From Pseudomonas sp. GCEP-101 (GTDB lineage: Bacteria > Pseudomonadota > Gammaproteobacteria > Pseudomonadales > Pseudomonadaceae), in assembly GCF_025133575.1 (NCBI RefSeq), contig NZ_CP104011.1, positions 496,001-560,000 of the forward strand: a DNA stretch of 64,000 nucleotides. Direction: 5' to 3'. Each line of letters starts with the position of its first letter. Within the stretch, counting starts at the first letter, position 1. A program made the position numbers and the translations under genes. Positions 19,021-28,008 of this stretch are shown here, one piece after another. The notes under the pieces are model-generated. The model worked only from the letters and a program-made list of their open reading frames with translations. It made no database searches and was not told where the DNA came from.

Positions 19021-19947
19021 ATGCCCGCTTCGCACGCTGTCACTGTCGCTGCGTCCCCGCTCTCCGGGCATCCCCGGTTGCACGGCTCGTACTGGGCACT
19101 GCTGTTGTTGCTCGGCAGCCACCTCCTGTTCGCCGCCCCGCCGCCGCAGCCGCTGCCACCCAACGTCGCGCGCTTCGTGCTGGCCAATGCCGAGTTCAGC
19201 GTGATGCATGAGATGGGGCACATGCTGATCGCCGAGTACGACCTGCCGGTGCTCGGCCGCGAGGAGGATGCGGCGGACCAGCTCGGCTTCATCCTGTTGT
19301 TCCGCCTCTATGCCAGGCTGCCGCGCGACGAGGTGGACGCACGCCTGCTGGATATCGCCGACTACTGGCGGCTGGAGTGGCAGACGCCCAAGCCGCCGCC
19401 GGACCAGGTGCTGGCCTGGGACAGCCATCCGCTGGACGAGCAGCGCTACTACAACATCGCCTGCCTGCTCTACGGCAGCGACATGGCGCGGCTGGACTGG
19501 CTACCGCCGCTCACCGGGCTGCCCTATGAGCGCGCGGTCTATTGCGACCAGGAGTTCCACCAGGCAAGCAAGGCCCTGGAATGGATACGCCACACCCGGC
19601 GCACGGCGTCGATCCAGCGCCACGCGGCGTGGCAGCTGAGTTGGGATACGCCATCGGTGAACCGCGAGGAGGCCGAGCCACTGATTGCGCTGCTGCGCGA
19701 TGGCGATCGCCTGCAACAGATGGTCAGCGAGGTCTTGCGCCTGTTCCGCCCGCCGCGCCCGCTGAGCCTGCGGCTGGTCAGCTGCGGCGCGCCGGATGCC
19801 TGGTACAACCGCAACAGCGGGGAAATGGCGCTCTGCTACGAGCGCTTGCAGCACTTCCGCGAGATGGCCGAGAACCTGCCGCGCCTGCGTACCCCGGTGA
19901 CGCGGCAGTGTCCCGGCCCGGTCGGGCTCAGGCCGGGCGGATGCTGA
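19021..19947 (+). CDS. DUF4344-type zinc metallopeptidase, exported
   Basis: A 308-residue predicted secreted metalloprotease. A signal peptide is present (hydrophobic YWALLLLLGSHLLFA, cleavage near residue 39), and the zincin motif HEMGH lies at residues 63-67 with an EED acidic pair about 15 residues later as the likely third ligand (REEDAADQLG). This fits the DUF4344 family of putative peptidases, whose substrates are unknown. The start is uncertain: a GTG nine bases upstream is equally possible and neither has a strong ribosome site. The last 20 bp overlap the convergent GST gene. Confidence 0.75.
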   Translation: MPASHAVTVAASPLSGHPRLHGSYWALLLLLGSHLLFAAPPPQPLPPNVARFVLANAEFSVMHEMGHMLIAEYDLPVLGREEDAADQLGFILLFRLYARLPRDEVDARLLDIADYWRLEWQTPKPPPDQVLAWDSHPLDEQRYYNIACLLYGSDMARLDWLPPLTGLPYERAVYCDQEFHQASKALEWIRHTRRTASIQRHAAWQLSWDTPSVNREEAEPLIALLRDGDRLQQMVSEVLRLFRPPRPLSLRLVSCGAPDAWYNRNSGEMALCYERLQHFREMAENLPRLRTPVTRQCPGPVGLRPGGC

Positions 19948-20863
19948 AGCCGATGCGCGGGAAGTGTACGTGGACGGTGCCGGCGCGCTCGTCGTCGCGG
20001 CGCAGGATCAGGCTCTCCACGCCAGCGTGGAGCAACTCGCCTTCCACCGGATCACAGCCGTAGTCGGTGGCGGCGATCACCACGCGCTGGCCGGCCTGGT
20101 GGCCATTGGGGTCGGCGAACTCCTCTTCGGGCAACGCGGCTGGTTGGCTGTCGCGGGCCACGGCGATGGCCTCCTCGGCGCTCATCTCGCTCGGCGCACC
20201 GTGGCCGAAGCCCAGCACGCGGCCGAGCCAGGCGGCGACGGAAGGATAGTCGTCCACCAGCGGCGCGGTGATCGGCGTGCCCTTGAGGAACCACAGGCTG
20301 TGGGCCAGGGCGAAATCGGCGATGGAGGGCTCGCCGAAGAGGAAGTCGCCCTCCTCGCGGGCGAGCTGCTGCTCGACGCGCGCCATGAAGGCCGGCCACT
20401 GGTGCTTGGCCTGCTCGATCGGCAGCTTGCTGGCGGTGCCGCCGCTGAACAGCTGGCTGCGGTCGGCGACGAAGGCCTGGAGGAACTGCGGCGGCAGTTT
20501 GCCGAAGCGCAGGGCGATGGATTCGGGCTGGAACACCAGGCTGACGGCGTGCTGGAAGATCACCGAGTCGGCCCACAGGGCAAAGCTGGCCGCCGTGAAT
20601 TCGTGGCCCTCGGGGTACAGCGCCGGCACGGCCTTTTCCTGCTCCAGGCGGCGGGCGATGAGCGCGGTGTCGCAGTAGATATCGGCGCCGACCTGCAGCA
20701 CGGGGGTCTTGCGGTAGCCACCGGTGAGCGCCGTCAGGTCCGGCTTGGGCATCAGCGGCGGGATGGTCACCGAGCGCCAGGACAGCTGCTTGAAGCCCAG
20801 CATCAGACGCGCCTTTTCGGCGAAGGGCGAAGTCGGGTAGTGGTGCAGGATCAGCTCGGACAT
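19928..20863 (-). CDS. Glutathione S-transferase family protein
   Basis: A 311-residue GST-fold protein. Residues 1-80 are a thioredoxin-like GST_N domain (LHHYPTSPFAEKARLMLG; Ser12 in the catalytic position; GYRKTPVLQVG with the cis-Pro). Residues 90-215 are an all-helical GST_C domain (FADFALAHSLWFL-like segment at EPSIADFALAHSLWF). An extra 90-residue C-terminal beta-rich extension is unusual for GSTs but is common to this Pseudomonas subfamily. Substrate unknown. It overlaps the convergent metalloprotease gene by 20 bp. Confidence 0.85.
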   Translation of the reverse strand: MSELILHHYPTSPFAEKARLMLGFKQLSWRSVTIPPLMPKPDLTALTGGYRKTPVLQVGADIYCDTALIARRLEQEKAVPALYPEGHEFTAASFALWADSVIFQHAVSLVFQPESIALRFGKLPPQFLQAFVADRSQLFSGGTASKLPIEQAKHQWPAFMARVEQQLAREEGDFLFGEPSIADFALAHSLWFLKGTPITAPLVDDYPSVAAWLGRVLGFGHGAPSEMSAEEAIAVARDSQPAALPEEEFADPNGHQAGQRVVIAATDYGCDPVEGELLHAGVESLILRRDDERAGTVHVHFPRIGFSIRPA

Positions 20864-20926
20864 GGGTGGCTCCAGCGGCCGGTTGGTGGTCCGGCAGCTT
20901 AACCCGTACGTAGGACGACTCCTACC

Positions 20927-21232
20927 TCATCCCTCGGATGGGACGACATCCACGGCGCTGATGGTGAAGGGATTGGCCAGCACCAGGCGCTCCTTGGCCT
21001 TCTTGCTCAGCGCCTTGATCGCCCGTTCGCGGCGCAGGGCGTCGCCCTTGCCGGGGCAGGCCTCGACATAGACCAGGGCTTGCGCAGGACTGGAATGGAA
21101 AAAGCGCGCGCCCTTGCCGCTGCGATGGGCCTCGAAGCGGCGCTGCGCGTCGTCACTGATACCGCAGTAGAGCGCGCCGTTTTCGGCGCGCACCAGGTAG
21201 ACGAACCAGGGCTTGGCCGCGGCGGCCGTCAC
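20927..21232 (-). CDS. GIY-YIG nuclease-domain protein (UPF0213-like)
   Basis: A 101-residue protein consisting of a single GIY-YIG domain ([19 protein letters not shown]; here the second motif is YCG), with the catalytic Arg in [10 protein letters not shown] and the following Lys-rich helix [13 protein letters not shown]. The small standalone family is a presumed DNA endonuclease of repair type. The start is a GTG overlapping the stop of the upstream GST-fold gene (GTGA), so the two are translationally coupled. No ATG exists in the family-consistent position. Confidence 0.82.
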   Translation of the reverse strand: MTAAAAKPWFVYLVRAENGALYCGISDDAQRRFEAHRSGKGARFFHSSPAQALVYVEACPGKGDALRRERAIKALSKKAKERLVLANPFTISAVDVVPSEG

Positions 21233-21930
21233 GACGACCAGACCCGCGCCTGCATGCGGTCGCAGTAGGCGACCAGGCGCTCGTAGCTGCGCGCCATGTC
21301 GTTGAGCGGCGTTTCCAGGGTGCTGAGGACGAGGTTGGCCAGCACGCCGTAGGTGGCGGCATCGGCGCTGCAAGGCTGGGCGCCACCAAAGTACGGTAGG
21401 TCGCCGAGCATGCCGTCGAGGGCCTCGAGGTCGTCGCGGGCGAAGCTCAGCAGTTCCTCGCGGGTGTGGCGCAGCAGGCCGCGGCCCTTGAGGTCGCCAC
21501 GGATCTTGCGCTGCAGCATCACCCCCACCAGCGGCCGCAGGGGGGCCGGGATGCCGCGCAGCATCACGTCCTTCACCTGGCGGAAGCCCTGCTCGTCGAG
21601 CCAGCGGAAGTACACCAGCAGCGGGACCAGGTGCTCGTCGCACAGGCGGGTGATCGACACCGCCCAGCCACGGCCCCGGGCATCGAGGCCGGCGTCGAGG
21701 TCGAATTCGTAGTACTGCTGCAGGGTGCGCATGATGATCGCCGTGTCGGCGATGGGCTTGCCGTCCAGCGTGATGAACGGCAGCTTGCCCTTGGGCCCCT
21801 TGCGCGGGTCCATGACCGGCTTGACCTGGTACTCCAGCCCGGCGAGGCGGAGGAAGGTCTCCAGCTTCAGGCAGAAGGGGCTGACGTTGGGTACGTTGAA
21901 GGCGGGCGGGAACTGGAAAAGTGTGATCAT
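21229..21930 (-). CDS. GST-fold protein, Fax/metaxin-like
   Basis: A 233-residue protein with a glutathione S-transferase N-terminal fold ([20 protein letters not shown], then [20 protein letters not shown]) and a C-terminal helical domain (residues 90-230). The Pro-rich start and SPFCLK motif match the failed-axon-connections (Fax)/metaxin-like bacterial GSTs rather than classical detoxification GSTs. The function in bacteria is unknown. It is the first gene of a two-gene unit with the GIY-YIG protein. The ATG is preceded by a weak purine tract. Confidence 0.8.
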   Translation of the reverse strand: MITLFQFPPAFNVPNVSPFCLKLETFLRLAGLEYQVKPVMDPRKGPKGKLPFITLDGKPIADTAIIMRTLQQYYEFDLDAGLDARGRGWAVSITRLCDEHLVPLLVYFRWLDEQGFRQVKDVMLRGIPAPLRPLVGVMLQRKIRGDLKGRGLLRHTREELLSFARDDLEALDGMLGDLPYFGGAQPCSADAATYGVLANLVLSTLETPLNDMARSYERLVAYCDRMQARVWSS

Positions 21931-22000
21931 GGCGGCGTCCGGCTTTCAGTCGCCTGTCATTTAAGCCTATCCAGCCGCCACGGGCGAGCACCAATGCCCG

Positions 22001-22486
22001 CTATCGGGCATTCGCCCCGCGTTGTGCGCGGTACGCCGCGAGCCCCTTGGCGGCCTGCGCGCGAATCGCCCGCTGCACCGGTGGCGCCCAGCCCAGCAGG
22101 GCTCCCTTGGCGCCCAGCGCCTGGCGCGACCATGCCCACAGGTCGAAGCTGTCCACGTGCTGACAGATCAATCCGTCGCGAAAGTGGAAATGTGCCTGGA
22201 TGTGATTGATCACTTTCCGACCGGTCTGGGTGAAGGTGTAGGACGCCACCCAGCGCGCCGAGCCGCGCGTGTCATCCGCCGTGACACCCTCGTAGGTCAG
22301 CGAGAAGTCCTGGGCACGGGCGGTGAGCAGGCGCCACATGTCGCCGGCCTCGGCGCCGCGCAGGTCGGTGAAGACGGGGTCGCTGAAGTGCACGTCGGCG
22401 CTGTAGCAGGCGGCCATGGCGTCGCCATCGCGGCGCTGGAAGGCCTGGTAGAAACGTTCGATCAACTGGGCGTTGGCATGGGCCAT
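22001..22486 (-). CDS. NTF2-like (SnoaL) protein
   Basis: A 161-residue NTF2-fold protein. The SnoaL-type pattern is clear: an N-terminal helix (AQLIERFYQAFQRRDGDAMA), CYSADVHFSDPVF, and the curved sheet ending HIQAHFHFRDGLICQHVDSFDL. Such proteins are small-molecule-binding or isomerase-type enzymes, and the specific activity is unknown. It is divergent from a GlxA-type regulator gene 123 bp away, so the regulator may control it. The start ATG gives the normal family N-terminus; the longer frame upstream runs antisense through the regulator gene. Confidence 0.8.
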   Translation of the reverse strand: MAHANAQLIERFYQAFQRRDGDAMAACYSADVHFSDPVFTDLRGAEAGDMWRLLTARAQDFSLTYEGVTADDTRGSARWVASYTFTQTGRKVINHIQAHFHFRDGLICQHVDSFDLWAWSRQALGAKGALLGWAPPVQRAIRAQAAKGLAAYRAQRGANAR

Positions 22487-22609
22487 GGTGGCGCTCGTGT
22501 CGGAAGGAATACGGGCAGTATCGCGGCGAGATCGACTGGACACGATTGGCAATATCGACAACATTATGATCGATACCGCCACCTCATCGCCCGAGCAAAG
22601 CGAGACGCC

Positions 22610-23566
22610 ATGTTCAGGATAGCCCTGTTCGTCTGCCCGCAAACCCTGTGTTCCAGCCTCGGCCTGGCCATGGACAGTTTCCACCTCGCCAACCGCCTGG
22701 CCGGCGCGCGGCGTTTCGAGGTGCTGCGGGTCAGCGCCGATGGCGCGCCGGTGGCATTGCCGTTCGGCCGCGTGGAAGTGGAAGGCGGCCTCGACCTCGC
22801 CGGGCGCTGCGACCTGCTGCTGATTCCTGCCACCGGCGCGGACGTTGCCGCCACCCTCGCCGCCAACCAGGCGCTGCTCGCCTGGCTGCGACATGCGCCT
22901 GCCAGCGTGGAGCTGGGCAGCCTGTGCAGCAGCGCCTTCCTGCTGGCCGAAGCCGGCGTGCTGGACGAGCGCCGCGCCACCACGCACTGGGCACTGGAAG
23001 CGGCCTTCCGCGAACGTTATCCCCAGGTGCGGCTGGACATCGACGCCCTGTGCACCGACGACCAGGGCCGGCTCTGCTCCGGCGGCGCCCAGGCCGGGCT
23101 GGACCTGTGCCTGTACCTGATCGAGCGCCACGCCGGCGCGGCACTGGCGCGGCGCGCGGCGGCGACCCTGGTGTTCGAGCACGGGCGCGGCCGCCAGCGG
23201 CGCTTCACGCCCCTTCTGCCCGACCCGCTGCCGGCAGGCTCACCGCTGCAGCCGCTGCTGGCCTGGCTGGACGACAACTACGCGCAGCCCTTCGACCTCG
23301 CCTCGCTTGCGCAGCGCGTGCATTGCTCCACGCGCACGCTGTTGCGGCGCTTCCGCGAGCAGGTGGGCATGTCGCCGAACGACTATGTGCAGCGCCTGCG
23401 CATCGCGTCGGCGCAGGAGGCGCTGGGTGATCCGGGGCGGTCGCTGGAGCGCATCGCCAGCGACGTCGGCTATGCCGACCGGGCCAGCTTCGCGCGGCTG
23501 TTCAAGCAGGTATGCGGGGAGACGCCGGGGGCCTTCCGGCAGCGGCTGCTGGGGCGGCAGGCTTGA
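22610..23566 (+). CDS. GlxA-type AraC-family regulator
   Basis: A 318-residue two-domain regulator: an N-terminal DJ-1/PfpI (class I amidotransferase-like) domain (residues 4-185, with the nucleophile-elbow region GSLCSSAFLLAEAG) and a C-terminal AraC-type double helix-turn-helix (residues 215-315, FDLASLAQRVHCSTRTLLRR and IASDVGYADRASFARLFKQ). Members sense small nitrogen metabolites (choline, carnitine, arginine derivatives) or are orphan. It is divergent from an NTF2-like gene, the likely target. The chosen ATG matches the family N-terminus (MFRIALFVCP). Confidence 0.88.
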   Translation: MFRIALFVCPQTLCSSLGLAMDSFHLANRLAGARRFEVLRVSADGAPVALPFGRVEVEGGLDLAGRCDLLLIPATGADVAATLAANQALLAWLRHAPASVELGSLCSSAFLLAEAGVLDERRATTHWALEAAFRERYPQVRLDIDALCTDDQGRLCSGGAQAGLDLCLYLIERHAGAALARRAAATLVFEHGRGRQRRFTPLLPDPLPAGSPLQPLLAWLDDNYAQPFDLASLAQRVHCSTRTLLRRFREQVGMSPNDYVQRLRIASAQEALGDPGRSLERIASDVGYADRASFARLFKQVCGETPGAFRQRLLGRQA

Positions 23567-23589
23567 AACCCGCTGGATGATGGGGTGGC

Positions 23590-23668
23590 TGTAGGAGCGA
23601 GCTTGCTCGCGAACCGCCCAACGCCAACGCCGCCGGGAAATCCGCTCGCGAGCAAGCTCGCTCCTACG
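23590..23668. repeat. REP pair, type A, inverted
   Basis: Two inverted type A units with a 27-bp spacer, in the 200-bp space between the convergent regulator and pcs genes. Confidence 0.88.
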
Positions 23669-23767
23669 AAGAGCCGTCGACCGACGGCTGAGTGGAAACG
23701 GGTATCGATGGGTATCGCTTCGCTCCACACCATCCTACGTGGAAGCAAACCGCGATACCGCGGTCGG

Positions 23768-24484
23768 TCAGTGGAACCACTCCATTGCGGTGCGCCACAC
23801 GCAGACGCCGACGAAGTAGGCGGAGGCGGCGAACCACAGGCCGAGCAGCCAGGGTTGGTCCACGGGGTGCTGGAGGATCAGCAGCGCACTGCTGAGCATC
23901 CAGATGAAGGTCACGGCGATGTTCAGCGGCATGAACTGGCGCACCCGGAAGGGGTGCAGGAACTTCATGCGGGTCAGGGTCAGCGCGGCCAGCGCCAGCA
24001 CGGTGACGAAGCTCACCCAGGGGTGCAGGTCGAGCACGAAGAAGTACACCGCCACCACATTCCACGCCGCCGGGAAGCCGACGAAGTAGTTGTCCTTGCT
24101 CTTCATGTTGACGTTGCAGAAGCAGAACAGCGAGGACACCAGGATCACCCCCACCGCCAGCAGCTCGGTGTGCACCGGCAGCGGGATGTAGCGGTAGATG
24201 AAGATCGCCGGGATGAACACGTAGGTCAGGTAGTCGATCACCAGGTCCAGGGTCGAGCCATCGAAGTGCGGCAGCACCGCCTTGACGTCGAACTTGCGCG
24301 CCAGGGTGCCGTCCAGGCCGTCCACCAGCAGCGCCACGCCCAGCCACAGCAGGCAGGCCTGCGGCCTGTTGTCGACCAGCGCGAGCAGCGCCAGCAGCGC
24401 GAGGATGACACCACTGGAGGTCACCGCGTGGGCGCCCCAGGCCTTGGCTTTGCTGAGGTTCATTGGCGATAGGATCAGGTTCAC
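23768..24484 (-). CDS. pcs: Phosphatidylcholine synthase
   Basis: A 238-residue integral membrane enzyme that condenses CDP-diacylglycerol with choline to give phosphatidylcholine in one step. The CDP-alcohol phosphotransferase motif is complete (DGLDGTLAR, then HFDGSTLDLVIDY in the same stretch, with the D-x3-D pair). About eight hydrophobic helices follow. The sequence closely follows Pseudomonas Pcs as I remember it (FCFCNVNMKSKDNYFVGF; TRMKFLHPFRVR). The start is taken as GTG because it has an AGGAAGAG site at correct distance; an ATG seven codons downstream is the alternative. Choline must come from the environment. Confidence 0.92.
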   Translation of the reverse strand: MNLILSPMNLSKAKAWGAHAVTSSGVILALLALLALVDNRPQACLLWLGVALLVDGLDGTLARKFDVKAVLPHFDGSTLDLVIDYLTYVFIPAIFIYRYIPLPVHTELLAVGVILVSSLFCFCNVNMKSKDNYFVGFPAAWNVVAVYFFVLDLHPWVSFVTVLALAALTLTRMKFLHPFRVRQFMPLNIAVTFIWMLSSALLILQHPVDQPWLLGLWFAASAYFVGVCVWRTAMEWFH

Positions 24485-24808
24485 GTCGGCTCTCTTCCTT
24501 TGGACGGCGATGCAGGGGAGCTCCCTGAAACGGTAGCTCATCCCTGACAGACCACAGCACATGGGAACACCGGGAAGGCGGCCGAGTTCAGCCGGGTTTT
24601 CCCGCAGCGCGCCCTGCGGCGGTGGAGTCGGCAGCATACGCCGTCAAGGGCTGGACGTGCCATCGGGGGAGACGAGCGTGAAGCGGGACTCGTCGGAGGA
24701 AGAAGAGCGCCATCTCCTGTAGGAGCGAGCTTGCTCGCCAACGCGGTTCCCGGGCACACAGGCGCCGGGCGGTTCGCGAGCACGCTCGCTCCTACGAAGA
24801 GCCCTGCG
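24485..24808. other. Spacer between pcs and aapP (324 bp)
   Basis: This stretch holds the pcs upstream region and, near the aapP stop, a type A REP pair. No gene was recognised; short frames here are not supported by codon pattern or ribosome sites. Confidence 0.6.
24719..24796. repeat. REP pair, type A, downstream of aapP
   Basis: An inverted pair of type A units, both slightly diverged (GCTCGCCAACG on the left, GAGCACGCTCGC on the right). It follows the last gene of the aap operon by about 12 bp, a position where REP hairpins can protect the mRNA 3' end. Confidence 0.85.
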
Positions 24809-25585
24809 TCAGTGCAGGATCTGACTGAGGAACAGCTTGGTGCGGTCCGACCGCGGGTTGTCGAAGAACTGATCCGGCGGCGCCTGTTCGACGATCTCAC
24901 CCTTGTCCATGAAGATCACCCGGTTCGCCACGGTGCGCGCAAAGCCCATCTCGTGGGTCACGCAGAGCATGGTCATGCCGCTCTGCGCCAGGCCGATCAT
25001 GGTGTCGAGCACTTCCTTGACCATTTCCGGGTCGAGCGCCGAGGTGGGTTCGTCGAACAGCATGATCTTCGGCTTCATGCACAGCGCGCGGGCGATCGCC
25101 ACGCGCTGCTGCTGGCCGCCGGAGAGCTGGCCCGGGAACTTGTTGGCCTGCTCCGGGATGCGCACGCGCTCCAGGTAATGCATGGCGATTTCCTCGGCCT
25201 GGCGCTTGGGCATCTTGCGCACCCACATGGGCGCCAGGATGCAGTTCTGCAGCACGGTCAGGTGCGGGAACAGGTTGAAGTGCTGGAACACCATGCCGAC
25301 TTCGCTGCGGATCGCCTCGATCTGCTTGAGGTCGTTGGTCAGCTCGGTGCCGTCCACCACGATGCTGCCCTGCTGGTGTTCCTCCAGGCGGTTGATGCAG
25401 CGGATGGTGGTGGACTTGCCCGAGCCGGACGGCCCGCAGAGCACGATGCGCTCGCCCTGCTTGACCTCCAGGTTGATGTCCTTGAGCACGTGGAACTGGC
25501 CGTACCACTTGTTCACGCCCTTCATGGTGATCATCACGTGATCGCCGATGGCCGGCTGTGCGGTCTTGTTGGTGGCTTCAGACAT
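24809..25585 (-). CDS. aapP: General amino-acid ABC transporter, ATP-binding protein
   Basis: A 258-residue ABC ATPase of the polar-amino-acid class. Walker A is GPSGSGKST, the signature is LSGGQQQR, Walker B is [13 protein letters not shown], and the switch His is in [10 protein letters not shown]. It drives the import complex formed with the AapQ and AapM permeases. It follows aapM by 12 bp as the last gene of the operon. The ATG is preceded by an AGGAGC site. The name follows the aapJQMP gene order; the substrate range (broad L-amino acids, notably Glu/Asp/Gln/His) is inferred from that family. Confidence 0.9.
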   Translation of the reverse strand: MSEATNKTAQPAIGDHVMITMKGVNKWYGQFHVLKDINLEVKQGERIVLCGPSGSGKSTTIRCINRLEEHQQGSIVVDGTELTNDLKQIEAIRSEVGMVFQHFNLFPHLTVLQNCILAPMWVRKMPKRQAEEIAMHYLERVRIPEQANKFPGQLSGGQQQRVAIARALCMKPKIMLFDEPTSALDPEMVKEVLDTMIGLAQSGMTMLCVTHEMGFARTVANRVIFMDKGEIVEQAPPDQFFDNPRSDRTKLFLSQILH

Positions 25586-25597
25586 GATGAATCGCTC

Positions 25598-26695
25598 CTA
25601 ACGCTTGTGGCCCGTGTCCAGCTTGTGCTCCAAGTGCATGGAGTAGCGGGACATGCCGAAACAGAAAATCCAGTAGACGACCGCGGCGAACACATAGCCT
25701 TCGGTGGCCATGCCCAGCCAGGCCGGGTCCGCGGTGGCGCGCTTGATGCTGTTGAGGAAGTCGAACAGGCCGATGATGATCACCAGGCTCGTGTCCTTGA
25801 ACAGCGCAATGAAGGTGTTGACGATGCCGGGGATGACCAGCTTGAGCGCCTGCGGCAGGATCACCAGGCCCATGGTCCGCCAGTAGCCCAGGCCCATGGC
25901 GGCCGCGGCCTCGTACTGCCCCTTGGGGATGGCCTGCATGCCGCCGCGCACCACCTCGGCGATATAGGCGGCCTCGAACAGCACCACCATCACCATGGCC
26001 CGCAGCAGCTTGTCCAGGTTCATCCCCTCGGGCAGGAACAGCGGCAGCATCACCGAGGACATGAACAGCACCGTGATCAGCGGCACGCCGCGCCAGAACT
26101 CGATGGTGGTGACGCAGATGACCTTGATCGCCGGCATCTTCGAACGCCGCCCGAGCGCCAGCAGGATGCCCAGCGGCATCGCCCCGCAGATGCCGACCGC
26201 AGCGATCACCACGGTGAGCATCAGGCCGCCCCAGGCGCTGGTCGGCACGGTTTCCAGGCCGAGGAAGCCACCGTGCAGCAGCCAGTAGGCGATGATCGGC
26301 AGCGCCACCAGGAAGCCCAGGCCGTACTTCACCTTGTAGGCGAAGCGCTTGAGGAACAGCGGCGCCGCGCCGAACACCACGAACAGCACGGTGAGGTCTA
26401 CGCGCCAGCGCAGCTCCTCGGGGTAGAAGCCGTACATGAACTGGCCGAAACGCGAGCCGATGAACACCCAGCAGGCGCCCTCGCGGGAACAGTCGGCGCG
26501 GGTGCTGCCGGTCCAGTCGGCCTTGATGATCGCCCACTCCAGCAGCGGCGGCAGGATCAGGTAGACCAGGTAGAGGCCGACCAGCGTCAGCAGGGTATTG
26601 AACCAGCTGGAGAACAGGTTGGCGCGCAGCCAGGCGAGCACGCCCACGCTCATCGCGGGCGGCGGCAGGTCGGGCTTGAAGGTATGCGTCGTCAT
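25598..26695 (-). CDS. aapM: General amino-acid ABC transporter, permease
   Basis: A 365-residue inner-membrane permease of the HisM type. The N-terminal region has two or three extra helices before the core (typical of AapM compared with shorter His/Glu permeases). The EAA loop that contacts the ATPase is present at GQYEAAAAMGLGYWRTMGLV. It pairs with AapQ to form the membrane channel. The gene is 10 bp downstream of aapQ. Confidence 0.9.
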   Translation of the reverse strand: MTTHTFKPDLPPPAMSVGVLAWLRANLFSSWFNTLLTLVGLYLVYLILPPLLEWAIIKADWTGSTRADCSREGACWVFIGSRFGQFMYGFYPEELRWRVDLTVLFVVFGAAPLFLKRFAYKVKYGLGFLVALPIIAYWLLHGGFLGLETVPTSAWGGLMLTVVIAAVGICGAMPLGILLALGRRSKMPAIKVICVTTIEFWRGVPLITVLFMSSVMLPLFLPEGMNLDKLLRAMVMVVLFEAAYIAEVVRGGMQAIPKGQYEAAAAMGLGYWRTMGLVILPQALKLVIPGIVNTFIALFKDTSLVIIIGLFDFLNSIKRATADPAWLGMATEGYVFAAVVYWIFCFGMSRYSMHLEHKLDTGHKR

Positions 26696-26705
26696 GGAAT
26701 ATCCC

Positions 26706-27890
26706 CTACCGCTCGACCAGCGCGATGTGCTTGTTGTACCAGTTCATCAGCAGCGAAATGCTGATGCTGATGGCCAGGTACACGCTCATGGTGATGGCCA
26801 TGGTTTCGATGGCCTGGCCGGTCTGGTTGAGCACCGTGCCGGCGAACAGCGAGACCATGTCCGGGTAGCCGATGGCGGCGGCCAGCGAGGAGTTCTTCGC
26901 CAGGTTCAGGTACTGGCTGGTCAGCGGCGGAATGATTACCCGCAGCGCCTGCGGAATGATCACCAGGCGCAGCGTCTGCCCGGGGCGCAGGCCCAGGGAG
27001 CCGGCGGCCTCGGTCTGGCCGTGGCTGACCGCCTGGATGCCCGCGCGCACCGTCTCGCCGATGAAGGCGGCGGTGTAGACCGACAGCGCGAGGATGATCG
27101 ACACCAGCTCCGGGATCACCACCCAGCCGCCGCGGAAGTTGAAGCCCTGCAGCACCGGCACGTCCCAGTGGAACGGCGCACCGGCCACCAGCGACACCAG
27201 GCCCGGCAGCACGATCAAGAGCGCCAGGCCGCTGAGGAAGACCGGGAACGCCTTGCCGGTGGCATGACGGCGGGCCTTGGCCCACTTCCAGATCACCGTC
27301 CAGCCGACGAGGGCCAGGATCACCGCGACGATGAACGGGCCGAGGCCGTCGGCGGCTATCGGCGCGGGCATCTGCAGGCCGCGGTTGTTGACGAAGAACA
27401 GGTCGCCGAAGCTGATGCTCTGCCGCGGGTTCGGCAGCGGGCCGAGCACGGCGAAGTACCAGAAGAAGATCTGCAGCAGCGGCGGGATATTGCGGAAGGT
27501 CTCGATGTACAGCGTCGCCAGCTTGCGGATCAGCCAGTTGGGCGACAGCCGCGCCACACCGAGGATGAAGCCCAGCACGGTGGCGAAGAAGATCCCCACC
27601 ACCGTGACCAGCAGCGTGTTCAGCAGGCCGACCAGGAACACCCGTCCGTAGGTGTCGCTTTCGCTGTAGTCGATCAGGTGCTGGGAGATGCCGAAGCCGG
27701 CGCTGTGGTCGAGGAAACCGAAACCGGACTGGATGCCGCGGTGGGCGAGATTGGTCTGGGTGTTGTCGAAGAGGAACCAGCCGACCGCCACGACGGCGAT
27801 GACGGCGATGATCTGGAATGCCCAGCCGCGCACGACGGGATCGTTGAGCGATACCCCCCGCGGGCGCTGGGCCTTGATGGAATTCTGCAT
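26706..27890 (-). CDS. aapQ: General amino-acid ABC transporter, permease
   Basis: A 394-residue permease. It has an N-terminal cytoplasmic segment and TM helix (residues 30-48), a long periplasmic loop, and the HisM-type transmembrane core with the EAA loop GQTEAAGSLGLRPGQTLRLV. The length of nearly 400 residues and pairing with a 365-residue partner are typical for AapQ/AapM. It is separated from the upstream binding-protein gene by 118 bp that contain a strong stem-loop. Confidence 0.9.
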   Translation of the reverse strand: MQNSIKAQRPRGVSLNDPVVRGWAFQIIAVIAVVAVGWFLFDNTQTNLAHRGIQSGFGFLDHSAGFGISQHLIDYSESDTYGRVFLVGLLNTLLVTVVGIFFATVLGFILGVARLSPNWLIRKLATLYIETFRNIPPLLQIFFWYFAVLGPLPNPRQSISFGDLFFVNNRGLQMPAPIAADGLGPFIVAVILALVGWTVIWKWAKARRHATGKAFPVFLSGLALLIVLPGLVSLVAGAPFHWDVPVLQGFNFRGGWVVIPELVSIILALSVYTAAFIGETVRAGIQAVSHGQTEAAGSLGLRPGQTLRLVIIPQALRVIIPPLTSQYLNLAKNSSLAAAIGYPDMVSLFAGTVLNQTGQAIETMAITMSVYLAISISISLLMNWYNKHIALVER

Positions 27891-27971
27891 GTAAGCCCTC
27901 TCGCAAGCCGCGCCGGGCGGGCACGGGCTACGCCCGCGACCGCCCGACAGGCTTCACGTCGTTCGAAACAC

Positions 27972-27998
27972 TCCGGCGCCCACACTCCGGGCGCCGGA
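27972..27998 (-). promoter_or_regulatory. Stem-loop between aapJ and aapQ
   Basis: A perfect 10-bp inverted repeat, TCCGGCGCCC/GGGCGCCGGA, with a 7-base loop lies in the gap between the binding-protein and permease genes. It lacks a strong U-run, so it is more likely an mRNA-stabilising or attenuating hairpin that raises binding-protein over permease levels, as is common in ABC importer operons. Confidence 0.6.
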
Positions 27999-28008
27999 AC
28001 GGGTCAGG

